A stretch of DNA of 64,000 nucleotides from Pseudomonadota bacterium (lineage in GTDB: Bacteria > Pseudomonadota > Alphaproteobacteria > Caulobacterales > Caulobacteraceae), in the NCBI GenBank assembly GCA_020161365.1, contig JAIUNU010000006.1, forward strand, positions 62,001 to 126,000, given 5' to 3'. The notes under the pieces were generated by a model, which saw only the letters and a list, made by a program, of their open reading frames with translations, made no database searches and was not told the origin of the DNA. The translations under genes and the position numbers were made by a program. Of the stretch, positions 8,532 to 16,966 are shown piece by piece (within the stretch, counting starts at the first letter, position 1; each line of letters begins with the position of its first letter).

Positions 8532-9374
8532 TCAGGCCGGCTTGCGGAAGCGCAGGGTCATTCGATCGCTTTCGCCGATCGCGTCGTACTTGCTGCGGTC
8601 GAAGTTAGGATCTGCGGGCTGGCCGCCCGGGGCGGTGCGCTTGACCGGCGGCAGCGTCCAGACGCCAAACGGGTGATCCTTGGTGTCCTTGGGATTGGCG
8701 TTGATCTCGGACTGCGCGTCCAGCTTGAAGCCGGCCTTCTCGGCCAGAGCGATCACCGTCGCGGTGTTGAGGTAGCCGTCAGCGCCGGCGGCCTTCTCCG
8801 AACGCGGATCAGCGCGGTGTTCCTCGACCGCCAGCACGCCGCCCGGCTTCAAGACCGCGAAGAAGTCGGCGAACACCTTGTCGGCGACACCCGGCTGCAC
8901 CGTCCAGTTATGGACGTTGCGCGCGGTCAGCACGATGTCAGCCGAGCCTGGCGCGCCCAGCGGACCCGACACCGGGCCGAAGTTGGCGAACTGCGGCTTG
9001 CCGTACTTGGCTGCGTCCGCGAAGCGCGCTTCGAAGTCGGCGCGGCCCTTGCGCGCGCCTTCCGAAAGCTTCGGGTTAGCCAAGTCGGCGACGCCGGCGA
9101 TGTAGGTCCCGCCGGTGGCCTTGGCGTAGGGCGCCAGGATCTCGGTCCAGTAGCCGCCACCCGGCGAAACCTCGATCACGGTCTGCTTGGGCTTCAGACC
9201 CCAGAAGATCAGGCTCTCATAGGGATGGCGGGCGCCATCGCGAGCGACGTCGGCGGCAGGGCGGGTCGGCGACGCGATCGCAGCCTTCAGGGCGGCGTCG
9301 GTCGCGGCGAAGGCGGCAGGCGCGGACAGGGTGAAGGCGGCGGCGAGCAGGAGAACTTGGCGACGAAGCGGCAT
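8532..9374 (-). CDS. Exported class I methyltransferase-like protein (paralogue 2)
   Basis: A 280-residue protein with a clean Sec signal (VLLLAAAFTLSAPAAFA, cleavage near residue 23). The mature part is collinear with the downstream paralogue: TVIEVSPGGGYWTEIL as motif I, SADIVLTARNVHNW, VLKPGGVLAVEEHR, then SEINANPKDTKDHPFGVW and YDAIGESDRMTLRF. It is the first gene of a three-gene minus-strand unit. The two paralogues look like an old tandem duplication. Function is unknown; the fold call is strong, the enzymatic role is inference. Confidence 0.82.
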   Translation of the reverse strand: MPLRRQVLLLAAAFTLSAPAAFAATDAALKAAIASPTRPAADVARDGARHPYESLIFWGLKPKQTVIEVSPGGGYWTEILAPYAKATGGTYIAGVADLANPKLSEGARKGRADFEARFADAAKYGKPQFANFGPVSGPLGAPGSADIVLTARNVHNWTVQPGVADKVFADFFAVLKPGGVLAVEEHRADPRSEKAAGADGYLNTATVIALAEKAGFKLDAQSEINANPKDTKDHPFGVWTLPPVKRTAPGGQPADPNFDRSKYDAIGESDRMTLRFRKPA

Positions 9375-9572
9375 GGGGAAGTGTCCTTCGGTCGAATGGG
9401 AGCGGCGACCTTAGCCATGCTTGGCGGCGCGTCAAACGATTCACGTTCTGTGAGTTGGCGCCCCTTGAACCGGAAAACAGGCTCACCAACTATCTCAACG
9501 AAGGCGCTGGATGACCGGGCCTTCCGGACCGCTGGCGACGCCGATTTCGGGTCGCTGAAGGGACGAAAACAC

Positions 9573-9599
9573 TAGACCTTGCTTGATGAGAAGGATCTG
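9573..9599 (+). promoter_or_regulatory. Candidate RNA thermometer hairpin over hsp20 ribosome-binding site
   Basis: Bases 9573-9580 (TAGACCTT) can pair with 9591-9599 (AAGGATCTG): four pairs CCTT/AAGG, a bulged A9595, then AGA/TCT and a closing T-G, with a 10-base loop. The arm AAGGA is the Shine-Dalgarno for the ATG at 9606, so the stem hides it. A single bulge in a short stem over the Shine-Dalgarno of a small heat-shock gene is what ROSE-type thermometers look like. A weak CTTGAA (9464-9469) could be a heat-shock -35 but the matching -10 is poor. Confidence 0.45.
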
Positions 9600-9605
9600 A
9601 AACCT

Positions 9606-10064
9606 ATGCGTACGATCGACCTTTCGCCCCTGTACCGCTCGCTCGTCGGCTTTGACCGCCTCGCCGACCAGCTGGACGCCGCCGCGCGCAATGAAGCGGC
9701 CTCGGGCTACCCTCCCTACAACATCGAACGCACCGGCGAGAACGAGTACCGGATCGAGATCGCGGTAGCGGGCTTCAAGCCCGAAGAGCTGAATGTCGAG
9801 GTGAAGGAAAATCTGCTCACCGTCACCGGCCGCAAGGCGGCTAACGACGAAGCCAAGCAGTACCTCCATCGCGGCCTGGCCGAGCGCAACTTCGAGCGCA
9901 AGTTCCAGCTGACCGACTACCTGGTGGTGGTCGACGCCGATTTGTCGAACGGCCTGCTGTCTATCGCGTTGAAGCGTGAGCTGCCCGAAGCGCTCAAGCC
10001 CCGCACGGTGGAGATCAAGACGACATCCGCCTCGACCCTGATCGAGGGCGAAAAGGCCGCTTAA
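9606..10064 (+). CDS. Small heat-shock protein, Hsp20/IbpA family
   Basis: A 152-residue alpha-crystallin-type chaperone that holds unfolding proteins. The core (EYRIEIAVAGFKPEELNVEV, LTVTGRK, LHRGLAERNFERKFQL, ALKRELPE) matches IbpA-like class A proteins. An upstream TTG at 9579 would add nine residues, but it lies in the 5' arm of the hairpin and has no Shine-Dalgarno; ATG 9606 has GAGAAGGA 10 bases away and begins the conserved MRTIDLSPLYRS. A terminator follows. Heat control is suggested by the hairpin over the ribosome-binding site. Confidence 0.93.
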   Translation: MRTIDLSPLYRSLVGFDRLADQLDAAARNEAASGYPPYNIERTGENEYRIEIAVAGFKPEELNVEVKENLLTVTGRKAANDEAKQYLHRGLAERNFERKFQLTDYLVVVDADLSNGLLSIALKRELPEALKPRTVEIKTTSASTLIEGEKAA

Positions 10065-10109
10065 ACCGCGGCCCTGTCTTTCTGTTTCCCAAATCCCCCC
10101 ACTGAACTA

Positions 10110-10136
10110 GGCGGCGTCGAAAGGCGCCGCCTTTTT
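10110..10136 (+). terminator. Rho-independent terminator after hsp20
   Basis: GGCGGCG (10110-10116) pairs with CGCCGCC (10125-10131) around an 8-base loop, followed by TTTTT. It lies between the hsp20 stop and the convergent pentapeptide-repeat gene. Confidence 0.85.
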
Positions 10137-10143
10137 CTTGGGA

Positions 10144-11409
10144 TCAATCCGGCATCGACAGATCCAGGCCCTGGACTTGGGTGAGATCCACGTTCCGGAA
10201 GCTGGCCTTGGCCACGCGTGCGCCGGTCAGGTCCGAACCGCGCAGATCAGCGCCGTCCAGAATGGCCTCGCTGAGATCGGCCGCCTGAAGCATGACGTAC
10301 CGCATCCGAGCGGCTTGCAGGTTCGACTGCGTGACCCGTTCCGGCCCGAGCGGCAGAGGCGACAGGAACGCTTGTCGCAGGTCGGCCTTGGTCAGGTTGG
10401 CGCCAGCCAGTTTCGCCCCGCGCAGATCCGCCCCACGCAGATTGGCGGCGCGCAGATCGGCGTTCTGCAGGTTCGCGCCCTGAAGCTGCGCGCCAGCCAA
10501 GTCGAGCCCGACCATACAAGCGCCCTTGGCGCTCATCGCGGTCAGACGCAAACCCTTCAGCTTGTCAGTCAGCGGACGAAGGTCTTCACCGTCCAGACGC
10601 GCTGCGGAGCCTTCCTTGCCGCCGGTCTGGCACCAGCGCTGATTGTCGACGCAGCGGCGCAACAGCTCGTCGACCTTGGCCAAGGCCTCCTGGCTGGGAG
10701 TCTTCAAGGCGCCGTTCATATGCGCCCCGCTGGTCCGAGCGGTCGATGTGTCGACCCCGGCCAGCACCGCGCCCGAAAGGTTCGCCCCCTCGAGATTGGT
10801 TCCCCGGACATCGGCGCCGTCCAGGATCGCGCCCGTCAGGTTGGCCTCCTTCAGGTTCGCCCCCGACAGCTTGGCGCCCTTGAGCGAGCAGTCGCTAAAG
10901 TCCGCCTTGAAAGCCGAGACGCCTTCGAACTGCGACCCGTCCAGGGTGGCGCCGGAGAAGTTGACTTCGTCGACATCGCCCTGGCGCGCTTCGTGCCGCA
11001 GCGTGTCCAAGCCCTTGCGCGGGTGCGGAATCGCGATCTGTCCTTCGCGGAAGTCAGCCTGGGTCAGGTCTGCTTGAGAAAGATTGGCGCCCCGCAGGCA
11101 GGCGCCGCGGAGATCTGCCCGCACCAACGACGCCTGGCGGAGGTCGCTCTTCCGGAGGTCACAGCCGAACAGGCTGGCCCGGTCGAGCTTGGTGCGCACC
11201 ATGCGGCACCCGTCGAGAACGGAGGCTGTGAGATCGGCGTCGGTCAGGTTTCGAAACGACAGATCTAGGCCCGACAGCTGCATGAAGCGGAGCGACGCGC
11301 GCTTGCCTCCCTGCTTGCCGGTAACGAATTTCTCGTGCGCCGTTACGATCATGTCGAGCTCGGCTTGGCTCAGGCGACGACGCCCGGCCACGCTCTGCGC
11401 GGCGTTCAT
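10144..11409 (-). CDS. Pentapeptide-repeat protein (paralogue 1)
   Basis: A 421-residue protein. After an N-terminal segment (LSQAELDMIVTAHEKFV), A(D/N)LxX repeats form two right-handed quadrilateral beta-helix blocks, about residues 65-225 and 270-420. Between them is a conserved non-repeat linker (RWCQTGGKEGSAARLDGEDLRPL). No signal peptide is seen, so it is probably cytoplasmic. The same plan is found in the adjacent paralogue, which lies about 100 bases upstream on the same strand. Pentapeptide proteins include DNA mimics and effectors, but no specific function can be assigned. Confidence 0.92.
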   Translation of the reverse strand: MNAAQSVAGRRRLSQAELDMIVTAHEKFVTGKQGGKRASLRFMQLSGLDLSFRNLTDADLTASVLDGCRMVRTKLDRASLFGCDLRKSDLRQASLVRADLRGACLRGANLSQADLTQADFREGQIAIPHPRKGLDTLRHEARQGDVDEVNFSGATLDGSQFEGVSAFKADFSDCSLKGAKLSGANLKEANLTGAILDGADVRGTNLEGANLSGAVLAGVDTSTARTSGAHMNGALKTPSQEALAKVDELLRRCVDNQRWCQTGGKEGSAARLDGEDLRPLTDKLKGLRLTAMSAKGACMVGLDLAGAQLQGANLQNADLRAANLRGADLRGAKLAGANLTKADLRQAFLSPLPLGPERVTQSNLQAARMRYVMLQAADLSEAILDGADLRGSDLTGARVAKASFRNVDLTQVQGLDLSMPD

Positions 11410-11509
11410 AACGTTTTCCCCATATGAATTCAGTTCTTGGTTACGCGGACTTTAGCGATGATCGACGAGCGAAGCGTTAAGGCTGCGTCGGTTTGTCGCG
11501 GAATATTTC

Positions 11510-12769
11510 TCAGATGACATCATCCAGCCCGCGCGCCGCGAGCCGGATGGCGCCCATCAGGTCGACGTCACGCAACTGAGCACCAGTGAAGTTTGCACGC
11601 GAGACGTCCGCGCCTGCCATCCGGGCCTGTCGCAGATCGGCCCGCGCCAGATCGGCGTTAGTCAGGATCGCGCCGGTCAGATCGACAGGAAGGAGGCGAT
11701 CGGCGCCGATCAGCAGAGGGCCAAGCTGAGCGTCGCGCAGGTCTGAGCCCGTCAGCTTGGCGCCCTTAAGCCTCGCGCCGCGCAGGTCAGCCCGGCGAAG
11801 GTTGCAGGCCCTCAGATCGGCGCCGTCCAGCTGCGCCCCCTGCATCTGCACCCCTTCCATGTCCAGGCCGTAGAAGACCGCGCCCTTGGCCGACAGCGCC
11901 GTCAGATTGAAGCCCCGGATCGAGCGCAGATTGCGCAGGTCCGCCTTATCGAACACCGAAGGCTTGCCTTCGGCGCCGCCTGTTTCGATCCATCGCGCGT
12001 GGTCGGCGATCATCTGTTCGTAAGGCAGATCCGAAACGCTTGTGCCGGACGGCTTGTCGGTAAGCGCGCCCTCCATGTTGGTGTCATTGACGTTCCAGGA
12101 CAGGGTCTTGGCCCCAACCAGAACGGTGTTGCGAAGATCCGCCCCGGCGAGGTTCGCGCCCGACAGGTCGGCGCCGGCCAGGTTCGCCCCGTTGAAGTTG
12201 GCCTGCTTGAGATTGGCGCGGACCAGCTTGGCGTCCTTCAGGATCGCGTCGCTGAAGTCGGCCTTGGTGGCGACGATACCGGACAGTCGAGACCGCTCCA
12301 GATTGGCGCCTGACAGGTTGGCGCCGGCCGCATAGGCCTCGCGCTGAGTCGGCTCGATCACCCGATAGCCTTCCTTTCGGTCCGCGGCGGCGATCGTTCC
12401 CTCGCGAAGGTCGGCTTCGAACATGTCCGCGCCGGTCAGGTTCGCACCCCGAAGGCTGGACCCCCGCAGGTCGGCTCGGCGCAGGGAGGCGTCGGTCAGG
12501 TCCGCGCCCTGGATGTCGGCGCCGTAAAAATTGGCGTTATCCAGCTTGGCCTTTCGCAGATCGCATCCCACCAGGATCGCGCCGGTGAAGTCGGCGTCGC
12601 AAAGATTGCGGCCCGTCACCGAGAGACCCGACAGATCGCAGAAAGCGAAGACGGCGCGCGCGCCGCCCATCCGCGCCGACCATAGCCGGTCGTGCTTGGC
12701 GCAGATGACGTCGACGTCATACTGCGTCAAGCGCTTGTATTCCTGCGCTGTGCCGGCGGCGGCGCTCAT
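11510..12769 (-). CDS. Pentapeptide-repeat protein (paralogue 2)
   Basis: A 419-residue protein with the same architecture as its neighbour: LTQYDVDVICAKHDRLW lead segment, a first repeat block, the linker RWIETGGAEGKPSVFDKADLR, and a second block. ATG 12769 makes the N termini of the two paralogues align (MNAAQ... versus MSAAAG...). A TTG at 12793 adds eight residues and has a nearby AAGG, so it cannot be excluded. Tandem arrangement and shared linker indicate duplication. Cytoplasmic by lack of signal; role unknown. Confidence 0.9.
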   Translation of the reverse strand: MSAAAGTAQEYKRLTQYDVDVICAKHDRLWSARMGGARAVFAFCDLSGLSVTGRNLCDADFTGAILVGCDLRKAKLDNANFYGADIQGADLTDASLRRADLRGSSLRGANLTGADMFEADLREGTIAAADRKEGYRVIEPTQREAYAAGANLSGANLERSRLSGIVATKADFSDAILKDAKLVRANLKQANFNGANLAGADLSGANLAGADLRNTVLVGAKTLSWNVNDTNMEGALTDKPSGTSVSDLPYEQMIADHARWIETGGAEGKPSVFDKADLRNLRSIRGFNLTALSAKGAVFYGLDMEGVQMQGAQLDGADLRACNLRRADLRGARLKGAKLTGSDLRDAQLGPLLIGADRLLPVDLTGAILTNADLARADLRQARMAGADVSRANFTGAQLRDVDLMGAIRLAARGLDDVI

Positions 12770-12861
12770 GGCTCGCAAGGTGTCCCCATTCAAGAAGGCA
12801 CCTTGCGCAGATCAAAATTAACGCCGTCTTTCCAACGGCTTCCGGACGTCGCCTACCGGCG

Positions 12862-13575
12862 TTATGCGATCGAAGGCAGAGCTTCGGCGCGACTTTCGTC
12901 AAGGTAGCGCGCACCGGTCGGCTTCAGCGCACCGTCAAGCTCGATCACCAGGGGATTTCCCGTCGGGATTTCGACGCCGACGATCTTGTCGTCCGGCACG
13001 TTGAACAGGTGCTTGACGATCGCGCGCAGCGAATTGCCGTGAGCGGCGATCATGACCGTCTCGCCCGCCTTCAGGTGCGGAGCAATGTCACTCTCCCAGT
13101 AGGGCAGAACACGAACGAGCGTCGTGGCCAGGCTCTCGGTCGACGGAAGGGTCGCGCCCTTGTACCGGCGGTCCTTGGTGAAATCGTATTCACCGCCCGG
13201 CGCCAGTTCCGGCGGCGGGATGTCGTACGAGCGGCGCCAGATGGTGACCTGCTCGACGCCGTGCTTCTCGGCAGTCTCGGCCTTGTTCAGCCCGGTGAGG
13301 CCGCCGTAGTGGCGCTCGTTCAGACGCCAGTCCTTAGTCACCGGCACAAAGCTCTGCTTGGCCGAGTCCAGCGCCAGGTTTCCCGTCCGGATCGCCCGCG
13401 TCTGCACCGAGGTGAAGAGGTGATCGATCTGGAGACCAGCCGCCGCGATCAGTTCCCCGCCCTTCTTGGCCTGCGCTTCGCCCTCGGCGGTCAGGTCGAC
13501 ATCGACCCAGCCCGTGAAGCGGTTTTCCAGGTTCCACTGGCTTTGGCCATGGCGGAGCAGGACGAGCGTCGGCAT
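12862..13575 (-). CDS. gpmA: 2,3-bisphosphoglycerate-dependent phosphoglycerate mutase
   Basis: A 237-residue glycolytic enzyme interconverting 3- and 2-phosphoglycerate. The phospho-acceptor histidine H9 sits in LLRHGQSQWN; the family blocks FTGWVDVDLTAEG, RLNERHYGGLTGLNKAE, and AAHGNSLRAIVK are all present. The frame runs upstream to a TTG at 13596, but ATG 13575 starts the canonical MPTLVLLRHG and has AAGGA seven bases away. It is transcribed toward the pentapeptide genes, with about 90 bases between. Confidence 0.96.
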   Translation of the reverse strand: MPTLVLLRHGQSQWNLENRFTGWVDVDLTAEGEAQAKKGGELIAAAGLQIDHLFTSVQTRAIRTGNLALDSAKQSFVPVTKDWRLNERHYGGLTGLNKAETAEKHGVEQVTIWRRSYDIPPPELAPGGEYDFTKDRRYKGATLPSTESLATTLVRVLPYWESDIAPHLKAGETVMIAAHGNSLRAIVKHLFNVPDDKIVGVEIPTGNPLVIELDGALKPTGARYLDESRAEALPSIA

Positions 13576-13702
13576 CGGGCTTCCTTTGGAGAGCAAATGT
13601 AGGGCGCGGGCTAAGGCCCTGCGGGGCGAGCGTCAAGCGTCACGGCGATCGCGAGCGCGCTCGCCCCCTCCCCCACGTCGCCGCCCGTGCTATAGGCGGA
13701 CC

Positions 13703-13936
13703 ATGCCTGATCGCATCTTCATGCCGTTGATGGGCCTGATCGCCGCCGCGTTGATCGCCCTGTCCCTCGTCTGGCCGCAAGGCCAGGGCGACCGCTCCTG
13801 GGGCCCATTCGGCCACACGCCCGTCCAACAGACGCCCGAGATGAAAGCCAAGATCCAGCGGGAGAAGGATTCGGCGCGTCGGCGCGATGAGGCGGCCAAG
13901 AAGGCCGTTGAAGCCGCGAGTCAGCTTCCGCAATGA
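13703..13936 (+). CDS. Small single-pass membrane protein of unknown function
   Basis: A 77-residue protein with one N-terminal membrane helix (FMPLMGLIAAALIALSLVW, residues 6-24) followed by a polar segment and a charged helix rich in Lys, Arg and Ala (KAKIQREKDSARRRDEAAKK). The longer frame back to 13466 overlaps gpmA antisense and is not supported; ATG 13703 begins just before the membrane helix. Its stop overlaps the kdsD start as ATGA, so the two are coupled. I do not recognise a family. Confidence 0.75.
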   Translation: MPDRIFMPLMGLIAAALIALSLVWPQGQGDRSWGPFGHTPVQQTPEMKAKIQREKDSARRRDEAAKKAVEAASQLPQ

Positions 13937-14889
13937 GCCGCTTCGACGCCGTTCAGGTGGGCCGCCGAGTTCTCACCGTCGAGGCCGACGCCTTGCGCGC
14001 CCTTTCCGACTCGCTGGGTGAAGCCTTCGCACAGGCCGTCGAGACGATCTTCAGCGCCAAGGGCCGGGTGGTCTGCACCGGCATGGGCAAGTCCGGCCAC
14101 GTCGCCCGCAAGATCGCCGCGACCTTGGCGTCCACCGGGACCCAGGCGATGTTCGTGCATCCCGCCGAAGCCTCGCACGGCGACCTGGGCATGATTGGCC
14201 CCGACGACGTTGTGCTGGCCCTTTCAAAGTCCGGGGCGGGCCGGGAACTGGCCGACACCCTGGCCTACGCCAAGCGCTTCTCGATCCCGCTGATCGCGAT
14301 GACGGCCGTCGCCGACAGCCCCCTCGGCCAGGCAGGAGACATCCTGTTGCTGCTTCCCGACGCGCCGGAAGCCACGGCGGAGGTAAACGCGCCGACCACC
14401 TCGACCACCCTGCAGATCGCCCTGGGCGACGCCATCGCCGTGGCCCTGCTCGAGCGGCGCGGCTTCACCGCCAGCGATTTCCGCGTCTTCCATCCCGGCG
14501 GGAAGCTGGGCGCCATGCTGCGAACCGTCGGCGACCTGATGCATGGCGCGGGCGAGCTACCTCTGGTGTCCGCCGAGGCTGCAATGCCTGACGCCTTGCT
14601 GGTGATGAGCGAGAAGCGCTTCGGCGCGGTGGGCGTCATCGACGGCGCCGGCCGCCTGACCGGCTTGATCACCGATGGCGACCTCCGCCGCCACATGGAC
14701 GGGCTGCTTGCCCACACCGCAGGCGAGGTCATGACCCGCGCGCCCCTGACGATCACGCCGGGCGCGCTGGCCGCAGAAGCCCTCAAACTGATGAACGATC
14801 GCCGCATCACCGTCCTGTTCGTCGTGGAGGATCAGCGCCCGGTCGGCGTTCTTCACGTCCACGACCTGCTGCGCGCCGGCGTGATCTGA
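13933..14889 (+). CDS. kdsD: D-arabinose 5-phosphate isomerase (KpsF/GutQ/KdsD family)
   Basis: A 318-residue enzyme converting ribulose 5-phosphate to arabinose 5-phosphate, the first step to Kdo of lipopolysaccharide. An N-terminal SIS domain (CTGMGKSGHVARKIAAT at about 46-62, FVHPAEASHGDLGMI, ALSKSGAGRELADTL) is followed by two CBS domains (about 205-318: LMHGAGELPLV, GLITDGDLRRHMDG, VLHVHDLLRAGVI). It is coupled to the small membrane protein upstream and followed by phosphomannomutase, a surface-sugar precursor operon. Confidence 0.94.
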   Translation: MSRFDAVQVGRRVLTVEADALRALSDSLGEAFAQAVETIFSAKGRVVCTGMGKSGHVARKIAATLASTGTQAMFVHPAEASHGDLGMIGPDDVVLALSKSGAGRELADTLAYAKRFSIPLIAMTAVADSPLGQAGDILLLLPDAPEATAEVNAPTTSTTLQIALGDAIAVALLERRGFTASDFRVFHPGGKLGAMLRTVGDLMHGAGELPLVSAEAAMPDALLVMSEKRFGAVGVIDGAGRLTGLITDGDLRRHMDGLLAHTAGEVMTRAPLTITPGALAAEALKLMNDRRITVLFVVEDQRPVGVLHVHDLLRAGVI

Positions 14890-14970
14890 GCCACGCCCGA
14901 TCCTACCATTGCATGATCGGACGCCTCTGAGCCGGTCCTGCGACCTCGTCATTGCCAAAGCGAGCCCTCG

Positions 14971-16467
14971 ATGTTCTCCGCCCCCCGCGCCGATCTGGTT
15001 CCCAACACCGCCGCCTACGAGAACGAGCCCTTGGTCAAGGCGACCGGCTTTCGCGAGTATGACGCGCGCTGGCTGTTCGGGCCGGAGATCAACCTGCTGG
15101 GCGTCCAGGCCCTGGGCCTTGGTCTGGGGACATACATCCACGAGCTTGGCCAATCGAAGATCGTGGTCGGCCACGACTTCCGTTCGTACTCGTCGTCGAT
15201 CAAGAACGCCTTGATCCTGGGCCTGATCAGCGCCGGGTGCGAGGTGCACGACATCGGCCTAGCCCTGTCGCCCACAGCCTATTTCGCTCAGTTCGACCTC
15301 GACATCCCGTGCGTGGCCATGGTCACCGCCAGCCACAACGAGAACGGCTGGACCGGCGTGAAGATGGGCGCCCAGAAGCCCCTGACCTTCGGTCCCGACG
15401 AAATGAGCCGCCTGAAGGACATCGTGCTGAACGCCCAGTTCGTCGAGCGCGACGGCGGCAAGCTGATCCGCGTCCAAGGTGAAGCACAGCGCTATATCGA
15501 CGACGTCGCCAAGCGCGCCAGCGTCACGCGCCCCCTCAAGGTGATCGCCGCGTGCGGCAACGGCACGGCCGGCGCCTTCGTGGTGGAGGCCCTGCGGAAG
15601 ATGGGCGTGGCCGAGGTCGTGCCTATGGACACCGACCTCGACTTCACCTTCCCCAAGTACAACCCCAACCCCGAAGACGCCGAGATGCTGCACGCGATGG
15701 CTCACGCCGTTCGTGAAACCGGCGCGGACCTGGCCTTCGGGTTCGACGGAGATGGCGATCGCTGCGGCGTGGTCGATGACGAGGGCGAGGAAATCTTCGC
15801 CGACAAGATCGGCCTGATGCTGGCGCGGGATCTGGCACCGCTGCACCCAGGCGCGACGTTCGTGGTCGATGTGAAGTCCACGGGCCTCTACGCGACGGAT
15901 CCGATCCTCAAGGCCCACGGCTGCGAGGTCGTCTACTGGAAGACCGGCCACAGCTACATCAAGCGCAAGAGCGCCGAGCTGGGCGCCTTGGCCGGTTTCG
16001 AGAAGAGCGGCCACTTCTTCATGAACGGCGAGCTCGGCTACGGCTACGACTGCGGCCTCACCGCCGCGGCGGCTATCCTGGCCATGCTTGATCGCAATCC
16101 GGGTGTGAAGCTGTCGGACATGCGCAAGGCCCTCCCCGTCGCCTTCACCTCGCTGACCATGAGCCCGCACTGCGGCGACGAGGTGAAGTACGGCGTCGTC
16201 GCCGACGTGGTGAAGGAATACGAAGACCTGTTCGCCGCCGGCGGCTCGATCCTGGGCCGCAAGATCACCGAGGTGATCACGGTCAATGGCGTGCGCGTCC
16301 ATCTGGAGGACGGTTCATGGGTTCTGGTCCGCGCCTCGTCGAACAAACCCGAGATCGTCGTGGTGGTCGAGAGCACCCAGTCCGAAGACGACATGCGCGC
16401 CCTCTTCCGCCAGGAGGTCAAGCCGCGCCTCGGCGACCGGGTCGGCAAGTACAATCAAGAGATCTGA
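14971..16467 (+). CDS. Phosphomannomutase/phosphoglucomutase
   Basis: A 498-residue alpha-D-phosphohexomutase that interconverts hexose 1- and 6-phosphates for GDP-mannose and UDP-glucose supply. The phosphoserine loop is TASHNENGWTGVKMG, the metal loop FGFDGDGDRCG, and the sugar-binding loop FEKSGHFFMN; the C-terminal phosphate-binding RASSNKPEIVVVVE is intact. It is slightly longer than E. coli ManB at the N terminus. Its position after kdsD supports a role in lipopolysaccharide or exopolysaccharide synthesis. Confidence 0.94.
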   Translation: MFSAPRADLVPNTAAYENEPLVKATGFREYDARWLFGPEINLLGVQALGLGLGTYIHELGQSKIVVGHDFRSYSSSIKNALILGLISAGCEVHDIGLALSPTAYFAQFDLDIPCVAMVTASHNENGWTGVKMGAQKPLTFGPDEMSRLKDIVLNAQFVERDGGKLIRVQGEAQRYIDDVAKRASVTRPLKVIAACGNGTAGAFVVEALRKMGVAEVVPMDTDLDFTFPKYNPNPEDAEMLHAMAHAVRETGADLAFGFDGDGDRCGVVDDEGEEIFADKIGLMLARDLAPLHPGATFVVDVKSTGLYATDPILKAHGCEVVYWKTGHSYIKRKSAELGALAGFEKSGHFFMNGELGYGYDCGLTAAAAILAMLDRNPGVKLSDMRKALPVAFTSLTMSPHCGDEVKYGVVADVVKEYEDLFAAGGSILGRKITEVITVNGVRVHLEDGSWVLVRASSNKPEIVVVVESTQSEDDMRALFRQEVKPRLGDRVGKYNQEI

Positions 16468-16486
16468 GCGGACCCGGGAGCCGGCC

Positions 16487-16924
16487 ATGATCAAGCTCCG
16501 TCCTTCCCGACCTGAAGACGGCCCTCGCGTCGTCGAGATCTGGGCCGCCGCCGTGGACGCGACGCATGACTTTCTATCCCCCGAGGACCGCGCCGCGATC
16601 GGTCGGGAGGTCGAGGCGTTCCTCCCCTACGCCCCGCTGACGGTCGCGGTGGATCGGCGTGATCGTGCGGTAGGTTTCATGCTCATCGACGGAGCGCACA
16701 TGGAAGCGCTCTTCATCGATCCGGAACATCGCGACGCGGGCGTGGGTCGAATGCTGATCGAGTACGCCCTGGCGGTGCATCCAATCCTCACCACCGACGT
16801 CAACGAACAGAACGTGCAGGCGTTGGGCTTCTACGAACATATGGGCTTTGAGCGCACCGGCTGGTCAGCAACGGACGGTGAGGGGCGGGCCTACCCGTTG
16901 ATCCATCTACGCTTTGGCGTTTGA
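16487..16924 (+). CDS. GNAT family N-acetyltransferase, YjaB-like
   Basis: A 145-residue acetyltransferase. The acetyl-CoA binding motif A is ALFIDPEHRDAGVGRMLIEYAL, and the C-terminal TDVNEQNVQALGFYEHMGFERTG is typical of the YjaB/YhhY type. The frame continues upstream inside the phosphomutase gene, but ATG 16487, 19 bases after that gene's stop, begins the domain. The substrate is unknown. Confidence 0.87.
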   Translation: MIKLRPSRPEDGPRVVEIWAAAVDATHDFLSPEDRAAIGREVEAFLPYAPLTVAVDRRDRAVGFMLIDGAHMEALFIDPEHRDAGVGRMLIEYALAVHPILTTDVNEQNVQALGFYEHMGFERTGWSATDGEGRAYPLIHLRFGV

Positions 16925-16966
16925 CGCGAAGTCGGCTTAGCTGCGGCGTCCAAACACGAGTCACCG

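Noticed and set aside
9464..9495. Sigma-32 promoter before hsp20
   Set aside because: CTTGAA fits the -35, but no acceptable CCCCAT-like -10 lies at the right distance; not reported as a feature.
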